Origin: JAXGXJ01 sp963816155
Lineage (GTDB): Bacteria; Actinomycetota; Thermoleophilia; RBG-16-64-13
Assembly (NCBI GenBank): GCA_963816155.1
Contig: CAWFJE010000011.1
Location: forward strand, 124,001 to 188,000
Length of the DNA: 64,000 nucleotides
Direction of reading: 5' to 3'
Positions 63,120 to 64,000 of this stretch are shown in pieces. The position numbers were made by a program, and so were the translations under genes. Position 1 is the stretch's first letter; each line of letters begins with the position of its first letter. The notes beneath the pieces were generated by a model. That model ran no database searches. It saw only the letters and a list, made by a program, of their open reading frames with translations, and was not told where the DNA came from.

Positions 63120-64000
63120 GTCTCATCTCCCGAGAGGGTGCCAGAAGGGGCATCCCCGTGGCCGCCACGGCCCTCGAATCGAGCGATGAAGTCCGCTTCT
63201 CCGGCAAAATGGCAGGAGGAGTAGTGCTCGGAATCCACCTCCACCAAGGGAGGCGCTTGGACGAGGCACAACGGCTGCGCGTAGGTGCATCGGGGACTGA
63301 AGGCGCAACCCGTGGGCAGATTGATGAGGCTGGGAGGCTGCCCCTTGATGGGCGAGAGCGCACCCTTGTCTTCCACATCGTGGCGCGGCAGACTCTCGAG
63401 CAGCCCCCAGGTATACGGATGTATGGGTCTGTAGAAGACATCGTCGGCCCGACCGAACTCGACCGGTTTGCCCCCGTACATCACGAGGATATGGTCGGCC
63501 ATATCCGCGACCACACCCAGATCGTGCGTGATCATGATGATGGCTGAATCGGTGCGCTTCTGTATCTCTTCCATCAATTCCAGGATCTGCGCCTGGATGG
63601 TGACGTCCAGGGCTGTGGTGGGCTCATCGGCGATGAGGATGTCAGGACCGCACGCCAAGGCCATCGCGATCATCGCACGCTGGCGCATGCCCCCCGAAAA
63701 CTCGTGGGGATAATTGCGTGCCCTCTCCTCTGCCTGCGGGATGCCCACTTGATCCAAGAGTTCCACGGCGGCGGTCCAGGCATCGGCCTTGCTCAGGTCC
63801 TTGTGGATGCGGAGCGGCTCCGCTATCTGCTTGCCGATGCGATACACGGGATTGAGCGCCGTCATGGGGTCTTGGAAGATCATCGCTATGCGGTTGCCGC
63901 GGAGGGCTCGCTGGTCCTTCTCGCTCATGGCCAGGATGCTCTCACCCTTGAAGCGGATATCACCGCTCACCACTTTGCCAGGGGGTTCAGGGACCAAGCG
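63116..64000 (-). CDS. Dipeptide/oligopeptide ABC transporter ATP-binding protein (OppD/DppD type), 5' part missing
   Basis: About 294 residues of the partner ATPase are visible; the Walker A part and true start lie past the right edge. The visible part begins near LVPEPPGKVVSGDI, typical just after Walker A, and contains the Q-loop MIFQDPMTALNP, signature FSGGMRQRAMIAMAL, Walker B LIADEPTTALD, H-loop ITHDL and the C-terminal oligopeptide motif CAFSPRCTYAQP. OppD and OppF form a heterodimer that powers peptide uptake. It overlaps the next gene by four bases. Confidence 0.93.
   Translation of the reverse strand, partial: RLVPEPPGKVVSGDIRFKGESILAMSEKDQRALRGNRIAMIFQDPMTALNPVYRIGKQIAEPLRIHKDLSKADAWTAAVELLDQVGIPQAEERARNYPHEFSGGMRQRAMIAMALACGPDILIADEPTTALDVTIQAQILELMEEIQKRTDSAIIMITHDLGVVADMADHILVMYGGKPVEFGRADDVFYRPIHPYTWGLLESLPRHDVEDKGALSPIKGQPPSLINLPTGCAFSPRCTYAQPLCLVQAPPLVEVDSEHYSSCHFAGEADFIARFEGRGGHGDAPSGTLSGDET

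Overview
The window comes from a high-GC bacterium. The 16S/23S signatures, the CGAAC-N4-GTTCG LexA box, and repeated start codons sitting 6-9 nt behind a TAnnnT -10 box without a Shine-Dalgarno sequence point to a deep-branching actinobacterial (Actinomycetota) lineage. The gene content fits an anaerobe or microaerophile: a flavodiiron protein, an iron superoxide dismutase, an orphan NuoEFG-type module, larC and a UGA-containing thiol oxidoreductase. The taxonomic placement is inference. No insertion sequence, phage, plasmid or CRISPR signal was seen.

Layout. 0-2 kb: a dapA-family gene and an IclR-type regulator. 2-7.5 kb: a complete 16S-23S-5S rRNA operon on the minus strand, with two promoters, matching processing stems and a terminator. 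7.5-13.1 kb: a lipoprotein, tyrS, a PASTA-domain penicillin-binding protein and a NIF3-family protein. 13.1-21.2 kb: an arginine operon argC-J-B-F-R-G-H (no argD) followed by a methylpurine glycosylase gene. 21.2-29 kb: a translation block, tRNA-Val-thrS then infC-rpmI-rplT-SpoU-pheS-pheT. 29-37.4 kb: an accessory segment with an SLH/L,D-transpeptidase, small unknown proteins, a predicted selenoprotein, tRNA-Gly/Cys, a NIF3-RNase H fusion, a frameshifted flavodiiron gene and two lipoproteins. 37.4-43.6 kb: metX-metW, nadE, a phosphohexomutase, lexA and tRNAs. 44-54 kb: a Lon-family protease, nuoE-F-G, lipA and larC. 54-61.4 kb: a regulator with a gamma-carbonic anhydrase-like protein, murI-rph-rdgB-metalloprotease, an MFS transporter, FeSOD and a COG2403 GTPase. 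61.5-64 kb: RNase P RNA and two peptide-ABC-transporter ATPases, the last cut by the window edge.

How the genes work together. The arginine operon carries its own repressor, argR, and its promoter overlaps a palindrome suited to ArgR. infC begins with a non-canonical ATA codon behind a leader with an intrinsic terminator, so the translation block probably has both translational and transcriptional feedback. Promoters are unusually easy to read here: most tRNA genes, lexA, infC, argC and rRNA carry TTGnnn-17-TAnnnT.

The most notable item is at 30.9-31.5 kb. A DsbA/FrnE-like gene has an in-frame TGA exactly where the first cysteine of its CxxC motif belongs, followed by a hairpin with the geometry of a bacterial SECIS element. 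It lies behind two small unknown genes with which it may form an operon.
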